Assembly (NCBI GenBank): GCA_033439295.1
Contig: JAVTLE010000008.1
Span: 2,480,001 to 2,544,000 of the forward strand
DNA: 64,000 bases
Direction: 5' to 3'
Origin: Deuterostichococcus epilithicus
Lineage: Eukaryota; Chlorophyta; Trebouxiophyceae; Prasiolales; Stichococcaceae
Both the position numbers and the translations under genes were made by a program. Numbering within the stretch: position 1 is the stretch's first letter; the number at the start of each line of letters is the position of its first letter. This document shows, in pieces, positions 31,101 to 44,485 of the stretch. The notes under the pieces are model-generated. The model ran no database searches, was not told where the DNA came from, and worked only from the letters and a program-made list of their open reading frames with translations.

Positions 31101-34100
31101 GCTGAAGCCGCCAGTCGTGGGGTATGCACTGAATGCGCCGCCTGCCAGGTTGGCCAGCCCCAAGCCTGCAATCAGATGCACAGCTCTGCCTGCATCGCCT
31201 CACCACTACGCCGCAGGCCTGGCCACTGGCTGGGGCATGCTGCCTCCAACGTTGGCACCCTGTTTCCACAACAGCTCGAATAGGGTTTTGCCAGGGGATT
31301 CCAGCTGTGCCTACGCCTGGGCAACAATGCAAGTTCAGGCTGCTGCGCACCCACGAGCTCCTGGTTGGCATCCAGGTCGTGGTGGTGCGCTGCCGCCAGC
31401 GCCTTGGCGATGGCGATGCTCTCCATGAGGCCGACGACCGTCAAGGTGGCAGCCACCACCGCAAGGCTCGACAGCCCCTCCTCCGGCGGTAGCCACCAGC
31501 GCACCGTCACCGGCGGCAGACCCGCAGGAACGTGGCCCACCGTGCGTACCTGGCCCCCCACAGCAACAACATCACACGGCAGATGGGGGTTGGCATCATT
31601 GGGTGTGAAGACAGGCATCAAGTTGGAGTCCTCGTCCAGCTTACCTTGCAGCATGTGCCTGTGGGGCTGAACACCCGTGATACAGCAGCCGCGGGACCAT
31701 TCAGTATACCTGGAGCCCGAGCAGCCAGACGGAGCCGACGCTGAGTGCCGACACCGTCAGCGGCCCCAGTGGCCGCAGGAACCTCAGCTCCCTGCGCCAT
31801 TGACGGCACGGCCCGCTACTTGAAGACTCGAAGACATGACAAAATGTCAGCGCAAGGATACGCTTATGGCCTGACTTACTCGGTCTAGAGAATGCATTGG
31901 ACACAAGCCTGAAGCCTGGGCTGCTTCCATGAGAGCGGTGCGCCTTCTGCAGACGCAGAGAGGACCCACCTACGGGATTTGCCGAAGTGCTTCATGATCA
32001 GCAGGACGGTCAGCCAGCACAACCCCAGGCCGAGCTCGAGCGCCTTTGTCTCCCGAATGTGCGTGACCAGGTACCGCGCAGTGGCAACGCAGCTGCCATG
32101 GCGCGGCACATGGTATCCCAGCAGCAGCTTGACCTGCACGACGCACGGATTCCACCTCTTGATCCACCGACGCTGCTGACCATCTACTTGCCTCCTTGAC
32201 GTGCTTTGCATCCGACATACCTCGTCATGTTCTTCCTGTAACGTGACACGCTACAATGTCTCCCGCAACCCTGCAGGACGCTTCTGCCCATGGGGCGTTT
32301 GTCATCCTTTTTTAAAAGACGCAATCTCGGCCACCCACTCGAGTGCCTCACCAGCCCCAAAGAGCAAGCGTCTCAAACGACAGCCTGGCAACCACCTGGG
32401 ACACGCCGATCACGATGGCAGCGCCAGTCGTGAAACCGCTGATGACGGAGTGCGACAGGAAGTTGGTGAGGAAGCCAAGCCGCAGGACTCCCAGGCAAAT
32501 GTACATCAGGCCCACTAGCACCGACACCTGCGGCGGTACGTTTGAAAGCGGGACTGCAGTTCAGAGCGGGTGGTGCCAGTACCTGTCCACCAACTGTGCA
32601 GGCCAGGTGCACTACTTCAATGGCCTCCGCACAGCTGCACTCAGCGTCGGTGGCACGACACGCCATCTGAAGGCGTTGAGTTGTGAAGCAGAATTGCTGC
32701 CCACATCGTCGCCCGCAGCCTGAGTGGCCCAGGCCGCAGTAACCTGAAAGTGTCTGCGTCCCCCTTCCAGCATTTTCACGGCATTGGGCGTCAGCTACGA
32801 CTACAGTGGTCCAGCACGCAGACTGGTGCGCAGCCAGCTGACATACACACCTGGATGGCAGCGATGTTGTACTCGTGCTGCGCCCCCGGGTCGACAGGGT
32901 CATTGGGCTCGATGTTGGCGTCCGCGCCCGGGATGAGTTCCGCCAAGCCATTGCTCAGCAGCAGCGAGGTGATCGCCACCGGGCCCACTGCCTGAGCGGC
33001 ACCAGAGTGTCAGCGCTTTGCAAGCCTGTGTTTGTGCGAAGTTCGACTCTCAACTGTACTCATTTCCGCAGCATGCCCTGATCGAGGCTGCTCATGTATC
33101 ATTCATGCGTGCGACCAGACGTGGAAGCTAACGCTACCCCCCGCATGTGGTGAGCAGCAGGCCAGCCAGCAAGCTCTGCATGAGCTCAACACTGCTGGTC
33201 ATGGGCTCTGTGTTCGAGATCGTGGGCCGCACCAGCTGCCGGGAGCTGCCGAACAGGGCGTAGGCGAAAACGGGCGCAAAGGCGCCATACAAACCATACT
33301 CCGAGGGCAATCCCGCAATGCGCGCGTATGACAGGCTCTGAGGAACCGTCATCACGCCCACGCTCACGCCTGCCAGGAGGTCAGCCTGCAGACAAGTTTA
33401 ATGTTCCTCTCGACATGAATTGCTGTGCAGAAATCATGACACCTTGGCACCTCCCATGCAAAGGCTCGATCCAAACAGCAAGGTGCACACACAATGCACG
33501 CCTTTCAGGTCGCCGCCGTGCCGTGCCGTGCCGTGCAGCTTGGCCGTAACAGAATATAAGGATTAGGGCGCTAACATTCGTCCATGTGGTGCCAACGCTT
33601 TAGGTGCAGGAGATCCGAATGAGCGCCTACCAACAGGCAGAACCGCCACTTGTAGTCCCGCAGCCAGCGGATGCAGGGCAGCAGCGTTGCCGCCCAGTCC
33701 AGTGTGTCATACCTAGAGAACCTGCGCTCCCACCTGCGTGCCATAATAGGTTGACTTCAGCAGCGAGCCAAGCAGGCTGGTAGGCCAGAACTTGACTCTG
33801 TGGAGGCGCTAGATGAAACTGCAACTTGCTTATGTTCCAGATTCCGCGCCGCGGTGCCGGTGCACCCCCTCCTAAGACCACCAGCGAAGCACAGGCACAG
33901 GAACGCCTCGCGTTGCAACGAAACACGAGGGGAAGCGTATGAATAGCACGCACGCACTTGCGGCGCAGGGACCCGAGCAGCCGGTGGTGCCACTCGAGGC
34001 GCGGCCCGTGCAGGATGTCCATGTCCTGGATGCTGGGCACCCTGTGGCGCTCGCCGTCCGCCTCGTTGCACCGCTGACGCTGCAGCGCTTCCAGTGCCGA

Positions 34101-34286
34101 GTTGCTGAGCGGCGAATCGAGCATGTCGTGCCGCCACTCGCCGCTCAGCCTGCCGCGGCGGCCGGCAGCGCCATTGCGGCCATCTTGCTTGGCAGCACCT
34201 CGCCCGGGGAGCGGTACGCTGGCCGCGGTGCGCAGCAGGGGCGTCGAGGCCTCCCCATCGCTGTCAGGCGCGCCAGGGTGCGGCAT
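28182..34286 (-). CDS. SulP/SLC26-family sulfate transporter with STAS domain
   Basis: Plasma-membrane proton-coupled sulfate uptake is the usual role of algal and plant SULTR proteins. Sixteen exons: 34286-33958, 33712-33631, 33385-33233, 32991-32851, 32527-32396, 32133-31970, 31791-31710, 31549-31351, 31165-31064, 30797-30643, 30330-30238, 29974-29895, 29701-29591, 29285-29033, 28828-28708 and 28303-28182; 772 residues. Signatures in order: [140 protein letters not shown] domain (about 585-750) shows [38 protein letters not shown] and [12 protein letters not shown]. The last exon is less certain. Its 3' end converges on the secreted protein gene. Confidence 0.92.
29476..29516. repeat. Decayed copy of transporter exon 13 end plus donor
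   Basis: It matches 29582-29614, the end of exon 13 coding RDRLRK with its GTATG donor: 16 of 17 bases at the splice junction, then a 9-base insertion, then similarity resumes. It is in direct orientation and lies about 100 bp into the following intron. Confidence 0.65.
29740..29779. repeat. Copy of the middle of transporter exon 13 in the preceding intron
   Basis: Thirty-six of 40 bases match 29639-29678 (coding [13 protein letters not shown]), direct orientation, 101 bp upstream in gene sense. The copy would read [13 protein letters not shown] but lacks the flanking residues. Confidence 0.8.
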
Positions 34287-37233
34287 TGCGGGCGCCGACC
34301 CGGGCTCCGGGCACAATTATTGGCAGATTATATTGCCGGCTTGCAGCCCCAGGCCGCAGGAGCTTTCTTCAAGAGAAAGCGCTGCAAATTCACTCTTCCA
34401 CGTTGGGCGGCGTGAGCTGAGATGCGGAGCAGGTCGCCTGCACCTGCCCAAGCTTTGCAGGAATGATGTCAGCACAGGCTGCGCACACACACGCTTTGCG
34501 GTCTACAGCCGCTGTGCAATATGACCGGATGCAGATCGACCACTTTCGAAGTGCTTTCCGCTGCGAGCTCAGCAACCGACATCAGTGTTGGGTTTTGGCA
34601 CGTGATGTTCACTGGCCACGTGCGGTTGCTTTGAACGTTTTGCAGTTGCAGCTGATAGGCCGGAATCGAAAGCTATCTATTAGCTTCTGCAGTGCAGCCG
34701 AGAACTGAGGCATGGCGACATCTGCTGAACTGCGCACTTGACTCCTGCAGCCAGGCTTTTGGATCATTTGTGGTGCCATTAACTTGGTTTGCTTTTTATT
34801 GCAATATGATTGGAATGACGGATGAACAGTACACAACTGCATTTCTGCGACGATCGTCGTCCTTGCCGTCACTGCAGTCTATGCTAGCGGAAACTAGCGG
34901 CCGATTGCTGGCGGCGTAGCTTGCTCCCCACGGAGTTATTGCCGGCCAGCGGCGTACGATGGTGGCATCGAGGTGAAGCAAGTTCCTGCAAGCTGCTGTC
35001 ATCTAGGGCCGCGTGGCATAGCGTTGCCACCCCAGACACCTGCGGTTGCGGTGATGTGCAGTGGGCCACGGTCACACCAATCCGCCTCGCAGGTCGGATC
35101 GTCGTGAACAGGATAGCAGAAGTCCTTGTGCTACCACAGGCACCATCATCCCAGCGCCATCGCAGTTTTGGTCCCGAATTGGGGAGGTGGGCCAGCTTTC
35201 GTTTGTGCCGCTCAAATCGAAGGCTCAGGGTCTGGCGGCAATGCGGCAGAGTCACCAGCGGTGGCGGACGCAGTTACTGTAACACTGCCCAGTAAATTGT
35301 CAGGTTGGACCATATCACGCCTCTTCATCCGTGCTGTTGCCCTCCCGTGCTATTGCGCATCACTGCATGAGCCAATCAGTGACTTTGCAAGCGCGGCAGG
35401 CAGCGTGGCTCGTGTTCGTAGCAGTGCGACCCAATGTGCTTATGACAACAGCCGTATACCCTGTGAGTCAATGCGCATGGTTCAGACAATCGTACTTTGC
35501 GCAACAGCATTAGCGGTGGAGTAGCCCCGCACGGTATGCAGGCGCTGCTGGCACCTCAACTGGGCACAGTAGTCTCTGCTCTGCCACCAGACCAGCAGGT
35601 GCGCGCCAAGGTGCTCGATCCCGGTAAAAGCTGCTCCAAATTCACAGCGGCTGTATGCCATGCCGTGAACGCCGCCACTCCTCCAGCATTTGCACGGTGC
35701 TACCGCAGCTGACAATCACAAATCGAAGGGCTCGGGCATCACGCCAGGATCTCCCACGCATATCTTGATCGAGTGTGTGCTCCCTTTTCCGCAGAGGCTC
35801 TGGGCTGGTGCATCATCAGTTCCTCGCTCGGTGGTGCTGACTCGATGGCGGTCAGAGTGTGGCATTAGCGCCATAAGTCCCAACGGTTCGTACCTGGAAG
35901 TGCTGAGCCGATCGATAACTTCTGAAGCATTTTGCCCAGTAAAGCGGCATTCCCAGTATCTGGACTCCAGACTGCACCGTTGCATGACTAATAAGCAAGG
36001 CTATTATGTGCACGACCTCCTTCACCGGTCGACGGCGCAGCCAGGCTGTTGATCAACACTGACGCAGGACACCGAGGAATTGGCGGATCTCCGCAACGAG
36101 GCGGGGCCAGCTGTGGCGCGGCATTTTGTCTCGTAACGTCGCACAGATGCGGAATCTACACGGCATATTATTTCCAAGAAAATGCTTGCGGACTGAAGTG
36201 TTACAGGCCGCCGCCGGGCCCTTCATTCACCTCAGCCGCCGGGCAGTACATCAGGGCCGCGCGACGTGCAACGACCGCACCATCAACAGGTGGGCCGCGT
36301 CTTGCTGCTCTGATCTAGAGCCCGATTGAGGAGGTCCATCTCACCACGTCGTGCGCAATGGTCTAGTGCGCGTTCTGCATCGATCAAAGCCTTGTATATC
36401 AAGTTTTGTCTGCCTTGTCTCAGCGTCTACGCTCCCGGCAGGCTCAGCAAGGTCGGGAGACGGTTGTGTGCTCCGGGCCGATGATGCACGAGGATGATGT
36501 GCCAGCCGACCCGCTCAACAGCCAGACGGCCTCATCTGTGCAGCTCTTTATCCTCAAAAAACGGCATCGCAGCCTAGCGGACAGGCAGCCTGTATCGATC
36601 GCGCGGCTGCACCTCGTTGCAATCAATATGCCGTGTGTGCTATGTCGTTCGACGCGGTAGTGACGCGCCCGGCAGCAGGTGCGCTGTCTCTCCCGGCATG
36701 CTGCAGTGACCGCAGCAATACTGGTCGACTTCAGTAGACACTCTGCCACATTTCGGGGCCTACGAGTACCCGCTTATACCCGACGGTGTCGTGGCGAGAT
36801 GGCCCTCAGCCAATCGAGTGCGTTCCTGGCTCGCAGCCAGCCAGTTTCAGCGCCCAACAGGCAGGCATGCGTTTAGTTCTGTCGAGCGCCGCGCGCTGCT
36901 GTTACTATGTGGTGTAAAAGGGACGTACGACGGCGTGGTAAGCCGGTGTGCACAACTTAGGTTAGAACCTCCTACAGTCCGACAGCACCAGAGAGCATCA
37001 ATAGCAAGCCAACTCAGCCTACCGCGCGCTCTGTCACGAGACTTAGTGTAAGGACGCTCTGTTCTGCGACCTCAGCAGCCGCCATGCATGCTGTGCGAGT
37101 CCGCTGTGGCAGCCATACTGGCGCCGCCGATGCACACCTTGCCGCTGCTGACTGCACCTTCGTTGGTAAAGCTACAGCCAGAGGAATGAGCACATCTCCC
37201 ACTGCCCTACAGGTGATACAGGGAGACGCCGTC
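34287..37233. other. 2.9 kb without a supportable gene, between divergent genes
   Basis: GC content is visibly lower and less even than in genes. Open frames (for example 34921-35295, 35690-36052, 37014-37493) overlap on both strands, lack domain features, and do not join through credible splice sites. It must contain the promoters of the sulfate transporter (left) and of the PhoX-like gene (right). The rest may be transposon remnants, but no terminal repeats were seen. Confidence 0.4.
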
Positions 37234-40200
37234 ATGAAGCTGCTGGCCGTGCTGCTGCTGGCGGTGATGTGCCCCTTGGCGCTGGCCGCCGCCGCGGGTC
37301 TGGACCACGAGAAAATTGCGGACGCGCTGGCAGCGGAGGATGCTGACATTGATGCCCTGGTGTGCAGCAACCGCCGCACAACAACCTGAGAACCCGGAGA
37401 GATGCCCGTGTTGCAGACTACCGCTGCTGGTGCCTTTGCATGCGAAGGTGCCTGAGCCACAGTGACCAGCTTCATTACCAGCTGAGCAGTCACTGCGGAC
37501 TGCAGTCAACAAACAATGCTTCAGTTACTGGTACGTGGCTGACGCCGTGTGTCTCACACTGCTTGATGCTCACCTGCGCAGGTGGAGGCACATCCCGGGT
37601 GGGGCCGCCGTCAGCTGCTGAAGGCCAAGAAGCGGCCGACCAAGCGCCGCCCGACTAAGCGCCGTCCGACCAAGGTACATATTGCTTAGAAACGATTCTG
37701 ACAGCACAAGGCGAGGCAGGAAGAGCCTGTGATCACGCTAATTAGCAGACTCTCCTTTGATATGGAGTATGCAATCCCATATACTTCCATTTGCCACGCT
37801 GCACATGGCAGATAGCGCTTGACGTCTGATGCCGCATATGGTTCGCACCCTGCAGCGCAAGCCCACGCGCAAGCCGACGCGCAAGCCAACACGCAAGCCG
37901 ACGCGCAAGCCCACGAAGAAGCCGACGAAGATGCCGACAGCGGCGCCGACTGTGGCGCCCGTCGCTGCCGACAAGATGATCGACATCAGCTTCACAACCC
38001 TGACGCGCTCGGGGTACACACCCCGCCAGCAGGTGTGCCCTTTGCAATTCCTGGAGCGCTGTACCGCCGGCTCTTATGCAGACGTCCTTTGTAGCCAGCG
38101 CCCATGAAGGCACTTGCCTGCTGTCGAGGACCCTGCCCTACAAACCCTCATTTGTTGCCCAATTGTTTTGCTGCCCAACATATGCAGGACCCTCCGATGG
38201 GCGGCCTGGTCAGCATGAACGGCTCCGCGGTCATCACCCAGATCCGCCGCGGCGGCACCTTCGGCGCTGTCGCTGACCCTGCGGTGAGGTCATCCGGCTT
38301 CTTGCTAAAACAACCTTTTTCTCCAGAAGCAACATGTTTTTCGTGCTCAATCGCTCTCCGTACGGTCTGCCAAAGCAAGATGCTGAGATCAGCAGCCCGC
38401 CAGCGCGGCTGTCCTGTGCCTGTCGTGCGGGCATGCTGAAGTCCTGCGCTGCTCTTCGACCTGGCTTGCTCATCTTCTGTGCGCCACAAGTTTCGGATGG
38501 AGTCACAACGAGCCTCCACACAGCCCACCTGCAGCCGATTGGGAGCCCAGTGTATCGTGATTCTGTGTGAAGCAAGTCCCTGCGGACAGGCTGCGAACAC
38601 AACATTTAGGCTGCGGGAGCAGTTCGGAGTCGTCCAGCTCTGCTTCGCCGCTCAAAAGCTGCTCCCTGCTCTGCACAGGAGACGCCTGGGGATGGCGCCA
38701 ACAACGGCTCCGCCTCCAACCTGTTCTACACCATCCAGGGACAGCAGGAGATCTCCATGAACCCCGACTATACATCCATCCTGCCGGTGCGCATGGTTAC
38801 TAAAATTCGGGCTCTGGCGTTTACACTCTGCATTCGTAAGTTCTCCAATACGCTTTATCTTGCCGGCGCATTGCTAGCATTCCTCGCGTTCCCTCACTTG
38901 TCAATTTGTTCCAATTGTGCCGTCCAACAGACTTCTGCTGGCTACTGCTGCATCGGCTGTGGTGACACCCATGAAAATCCTCTGCCACCCGGACTTCTTG
39001 ACATCCTCTTCTTGCGGTGGCTGTGCAGACGGGCGAGAAGATATACTCCTTCGTGCACTTTGAGGGCCCATTGCCCAGCCAGCTGTACTTCATGGAGCTG
39101 GTGCAGAACGCAGTCTCCGGCGCCATGCGCGTCGTGCAGCAGACGGTGCGTGGTTTGGTTCCTTTCTTCCTGTCTCACCTAGCTCGTCCTTCGTTCGCAG
39201 GTCTTTTGGACAGCAGGTCTGCAGAAAGGAGAGGGGGGTAGGGGGGCCGTTCTGCTGCTGTGGCACATCCTGGCCTCAGCTTCATATGCTCTTGACCTCT
39301 TGATCTGCTGGAAGTGTCTTCCTTGCCCTTTGTCACAGCGCGTACGGCAGCGGGCGCCCTGCTAGGCTCGGCAGCACTTCTCTACCACAACTGACGCACT
39401 AGACTCCGCTGACTTCCCAGGCCTGTTGCTCCAGGTGGTGGACTGGAGCCGGTGGGGCGGCCTGTGGCTGCCGTGCGCTGGTTCCGTCACGCCCTGGGGC
39501 ACCCACCTGGGCAGGTGCGGCGCATTGGACTCGAGACCCAACCCCACAGGGACCTTCCTGAACCCTCAAGCACTGCCTGCAGGTATGGTGCACTGCTTCT
39601 GAGAGCTCTTTGCGTGCGCTCAATCCGCCCCCTCGGGCAGGCACAACATGGGCGCTTGGAATCCGAAGCCTGCCGTTCGCTGAATGTCCCCAGCGCTGCG
39701 GCGCTGCTGGCACCCCAACCGGGGCAAGACGGCCACGGATGACAACTCCCCAGCCACTGAGGGCATCCCAACATCCTTTCCTCTATTTGGCTGCGAAATA
39801 TGCACTGCCCTTTCATGAACAGCGAGGAGTATGAGCCAGATGCCAAGCCAATCCAGGCAGCCACCTCCCTGGACGGCTCTGAGGCGACCTCGTTGGCCAA
39901 GCTGTCGTCTGAGCAGTACGGCAACATGGTGTCCTTTGTGCGGTGCGCTCCAGACTCTGTCATGCAACTTGGCTTCTCTTGAACATAGGCTGGGCCCAAC
40001 CCTGCTCAGTGGCTCACTTGTTGGAAATTTCGCTGCATGTGGCCTAGGCAACTGGCTGGCAGGCATGGGCTCCTCGTGACACTGGTGGTCATGTTGTGCG
40101 CAGGTACTTCGGCATCTACTACCCCTTCAACATCAACACGGCCCGGGCAGTGTTCAAGTGCGCCCGGTCTCCGAGCCATCTTCAGTCTTACTGCCTACTG

Positions 40201-43200
40201 GTCAACACCAGTTCGTATGATGCCAAGCCCTCTCGACCGGGGCCTGCCACTGGCTGACGGCGGTCAGCGGCTTGTAAAAGTTCACATTTGCGAATTATCA
40301 AGCTGGCATTGTCTCCCCTGCCTGCAGCCCATACCACTACGGCTACATCACCGAGATGAAGGCGGTTGGTACCAGCTTTGCGTACGAAAACGTGAAGCAC
40401 TACACCATGGGCCGCATCTCCCACGAGATGGGGTGTGCTGTTTTGAATCTTTACTTCACTGCTGAAAGCTGCTGGGTGTGTCTGCCCCGAAGCGTCCTGT
40501 GGCGTCAGCTGGCTGTGGGCGTCCACTACCTGCGAGTTGCCGCTGATGTCGAGGCTGCGCAGCAGGAACCTGCAGATGCGACCTGCATTTACGCCTGCAA
40601 GCAGCGACTGCGATGCCAAGGAGGTATTTAACACGTGTGTGCTTGACGCCTGTAAGCCTTTGACACATCTGTCCTCTTGATGCAGCGACGTCATGCCGGA
40701 CAACCGTACCGTCTACATGACGGACGATGGCACCAACACCGCACTTTGGAAGTATATCGCCGACCGGCCGGCCGACCTGTCTGCAGGTGACGAGATAGGA
40801 GAGGACTGCGTGCCAGCTGTGTTGGCCACCTTGCTGAAAACTTCAAATCACGCCTGCAGGAGGCTGCTGCCCAACCTCCCCGGTATCTGCCAAGCTTCCC
40901 TCAGCTGTACCAGTGTTCTTGCTGGAAGTCGCTAACCACACCTCCAGATTCCGGCAGCTGTTCAGGTTCAGGAAGTTTCCCCGTGAGCTGCGGCTACTGA
41001 CGCACTGTACTAGTCAGCGTTTACAGCAATGGCAGTCGACCGACTGGCGGCTTGTTGGCGTCGTGCAGGCAGCCTGTACATCGCTCAGATCAACCAACAG
41101 AACACCGCGGCGGGCGGCACCGGCCCCACCGAGTCCACTGGCTTCGATATCAACTGGATCCTGCTGGGCAGCAGTACCCAGGTGGGCTCAAAGCTCACAC
41201 CCTGCGGTGCTCTCGGTGTGTCTCGTCACCCCTCTGAAGGATATGTGACACAGTGCTCCCGTGAAAATCCCCAAGAGCATTCTGCTGGCTTTGACAACAA
41301 TAAGCCTGCTCAGAAGCGCGTCATGTCTTCCTTGTCGCGGCAAAACTTTTCGTTTAGATCAGCAGCGTTGTATGGCTCAGCAGGCAGCGTGTGAGGTTTT
41401 GCCTGGCAAGCTTGACACCGCCAATGGTTGCAGTGCTTGCGCTCGACCTGTTCTTTCGCTCTGTGCAGACGGAGATCGAGAACCTGGTCAACGTCGACAA
41501 GGTCACCTTCACCGACATATTTGACGTCGCAAAGCCCGCTGCCGCAGCGCCGTTCTGCGCCGAGGGCTTCACCTCCATCAATGCCGGCCAGTCCGACGCC
41601 AACCACGAGTGCCTGCGCGTCAAGGTACCGGATCAGTCTTTGTTGACGATGAGCTGACGTGCAGAACTGTTAACAACCATGGCCTGCAAACAGCCCAGAT
41701 CTGCATTGCAGTGGCCGCTTGTGCAAGACGCAAGGCCGGCGCCTTCTCTCATATGAACAGGAGCTCGCCATAGTTCGTAATATGTGCGCTGTCCTGGTGT
41801 CTCGCCTGCCTGAGCGCAGTCCGGTCATTGGTTAGAGAGTGGCTGCTTGTTGGGCGACCATTTGCAGCATCGGCTCTCCCTTGCGACAACATGACAGTGT
41901 GCTGGCGCCATCACTTGTTTCCTGTGCTGTTAGCCAAACATGGCGAAGGCAGCAGCGTTCCTGGAAACACGCCGCTATGGCGCCATCCTGGGCGGCACCA
42001 CCGAGTGGTCGAAGCTGGAGGGTGCGTCCTAAACCCAAAGCCTGATGCTACCCCGGCAGCTGGCGGCTCAGCACTTCGCGCTAGGAGCTGTCGCTGCTGA
42101 ACAGCTTTCAACCGCGCCTGGCACACGCAACCGCCGCTAATCAAATTCGCATCTGTGTTGTGGCCAGCCTTTTCCGCGCTTCTGTATTGAGCCTGTCAAG
42201 CAACACTTCTGGCTAAGACATGTTGTCGCGGACACGTGCAGGCATGGTGCTGAACCTGAAGCGCAAGACGCTCTCATTTGCGGCGTCGGACGTGCGCTAC
42301 GGCATGGAGAACAACCAGAGTGAGTTGTCTTCCACCCTTTCTTTTCACGCATGTGGATAATAACAAACTCGAGTCGAGGACAACCAGAGTGAGCACCTTT
42401 GTTGGTTGCTTTGCCCAGCCTTGCAAAGCTGGTTGCGTTGTTGCGTGCTCCCCTCGGTCTTGACATCACATTTGAGCAGCAATACCAATGCCCCATCCAC
42501 TGACGGCTGTCAGTGGTGCTGTGGCTGAAGGCGGTTTGTGTGCAAACCTTCGAAGCTGATGCACGTCCTCACCCCATAGCTCAGCCCGCGTGGCCCCTGC
42601 AAGCTCATGGCATTGACCCCTCCCTCGCCCCGCCGCGCAGGGCAGGGCAGCGACACCACCCGCTACGACATTGGCGGCCGGAACGACATCCGGCTGACGT
42701 ACAACCAGTGCGGCTGCGTGTACGAGATCTCGCTGGAGGACAACTGGGACTCCAAGCAGATCCAGCCGCTGCTGTGCGGCTCGCCCTCCAAAACGGTCGC
42801 TGGCAACACCTGCGATGTGGACAGGTGCGGTTTTGCATGGCGGTGCCTGGATGCCTGACGACCTACAACTGCTAGGAGCCGTCGCGACTCTGCATCCGTG
42901 GCGCCCGGCAGCATTGCGTCCCAGATTGGGGTGTTCCGGAATTCCGCTGCTGAGAATTCTGCTGCACTGCATTTGTGCTGCCCACTTTTGTACTGCAGGC
43001 GCATGCCGGCCTGTAGTGAGGTTGCACGACTGATACGGCGTGTACACAATAACCTTGCGCTGCATTCGAGTCTAAGTTGCCGCCATCATGTGAACTTGTA
43101 CCCATGAGCCGCCCTCACCTGAATCTGCATCTCAAGTTTGTGTGGGGCACACTGCACAGACCTGTACCTGTACCGCTTGTTCAAATTTACCCCTCAAAGA

Positions 43201-44485
43201 CCCGCCATCATTGCTGAGTAGGAAGGCTCTACTTGCCTGATCCAGCAGCTTTGGCCAGCCTGCTGACATGCGGGTTATTGCTGTGCTGCAGCATTGCGAG
43301 CCCCGACAACCTGGCGCTCATTCCGGAGCAGAACACGCTGATTATCGGCGAGGACACGTCCAATCACCAGGTGTTCCATCAGTGCTGCTGCCACTGACCT
43401 AAGCACTGCGCAGGGCAGGCTTTCCCCTCATAGGCCGTGGCATGGCTGTGCTGATGCGAGCTGCGGTGACGCCTTCGGTATTCGTGACTGCATCAGATCA
43501 TTGCATGGTCACCTTGCAGATGCAAGAACCACCAATGGATGTACATGTGTCCGTTTCGTGCAGAACGACATGGTGTGGGCGTACGACTATGCCACCAAGA
43601 ACCTGACGCGCATCGCCACCAGCCCCTATGGCTCGGAGTACACTTCGGTGGACTGGTACGAGATTGGTAACTGGGGATACCTGACGGCGGTGGTGCAGCA
43701 CCCCTACGGCGAGTCTGGTGAGTTTCGATTGGTCTGCTTCTATTGCATCGAAGCTGGATACGGGCACTTCCAGACTGGTGGGCAAGTCATTTCACAGACG
43801 CAAGGGGTTGAACTGCGCCCAGCTGGCTTCCTATGAACTGCATCACATGTGGCGAGGATGCACTGGTGCACCCTGCCGCTGTGCAGCCCCCCGCCGTGTG
43901 GTTCGTGCACCTGCCCACCTTCATGTGGCCGCTACCTCAGATTCGTTGTCCCTTCAGAATCTATACTCGACAGTTCGTACGTCGAGCGTAGCACATGCTG
44001 ACTCTGTGTTCACGCCATTCGACGAATGGCATTCGTGCCACATCTATTCATCCTGTACTCACGCTGCCATGCAGATGAGGTGCGCATTCTAGACGGTGAG
44101 TCCACCGGACGCGGCGGCTGGGTCGGCTATATGGGTAAGGGCCTAACGCCCGATCATCGCATCAATCGCAGCAGTTCCCCTGCCCAGCTTGGTTGTGCAG
44201 CAAGCAAACCACGCACGCCAGATGGAGCTGATTGGCTGATGCAACAACCGGCTGCATCACACATTCTGATGTCTGGTCTCTAAACTCCCACGATCGTCAG
44301 CTTATCGTCTTTGCCATTCTTGCACGTTCTATCGCAGCTGTTGACATGCTGCATCCGTGCGCGCAGGGCCCATCGCACTGGGCGACATTGACCGCAAGAA
44401 GGTCGCATTTGCGTCGCTGCCGTACGCGCGGACGAACTCTGAGAAGCACGCCATCCGCGTCTCGCCGAGCATTTCCACCTCATGA
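37234..44485 (+). CDS. Secreted DUF839/PhoX-like protein with Lys-Pro-Thr repeat linker
   Basis: Twenty exons: 37234-37359, 37582-37674, 37856-38032, 38188-38283, 38679-38786, 39029-39145, 39435-39514, 39823-39942, 40104-40157, 40328-40432, 40686-40786, 41069-41181, 41469-41624, 41934-42021, 42242-42319, 42641-42824, 43292-43370, 43564-43717, 44075-44134 and 44367-44485; 735 residues. MKLLAVLLLAVMCPLALAAA is a signal peptide. Residues about 58-115 are a basic linker of (K/R)PT repeats. The rest matches the DUF839 family, which includes calcium-dependent alkaline phosphatase PhoX: LPCAGSVTPWGTHLGSEEYE, MGRISHEMGDVMPDNRTVYM, DDGTNTALWKYIAD, AAFLETRRYGAILGGTTEWS, SPDNLALIPEQNTLIIGEDT. Phosphatase activity is plausible but not proven, because metal ligands were not checked against a structure. 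Confidence 0.88.
37630..37940 (+). repeat. KPT-repeat coding tract split by an intron
   Basis: Degenerate 9- and 12-bp units for RPTKR, KPTR and KPTK at the end of exon 2 (to 37674) and start of exon 3 (37856 on). The repeat continues in register across the intron. Confidence 0.85.
42376..42393. repeat. Copy of the end of PhoX-like exon 15 with donor
   Basis: Seventeen of 18 bases match 42307-42324 (GAGAACAACCAGAGTGAG), which spans the exon end and GTGAG donor, in direct orientation and 69 bp into the intron. Confidence 0.7.
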
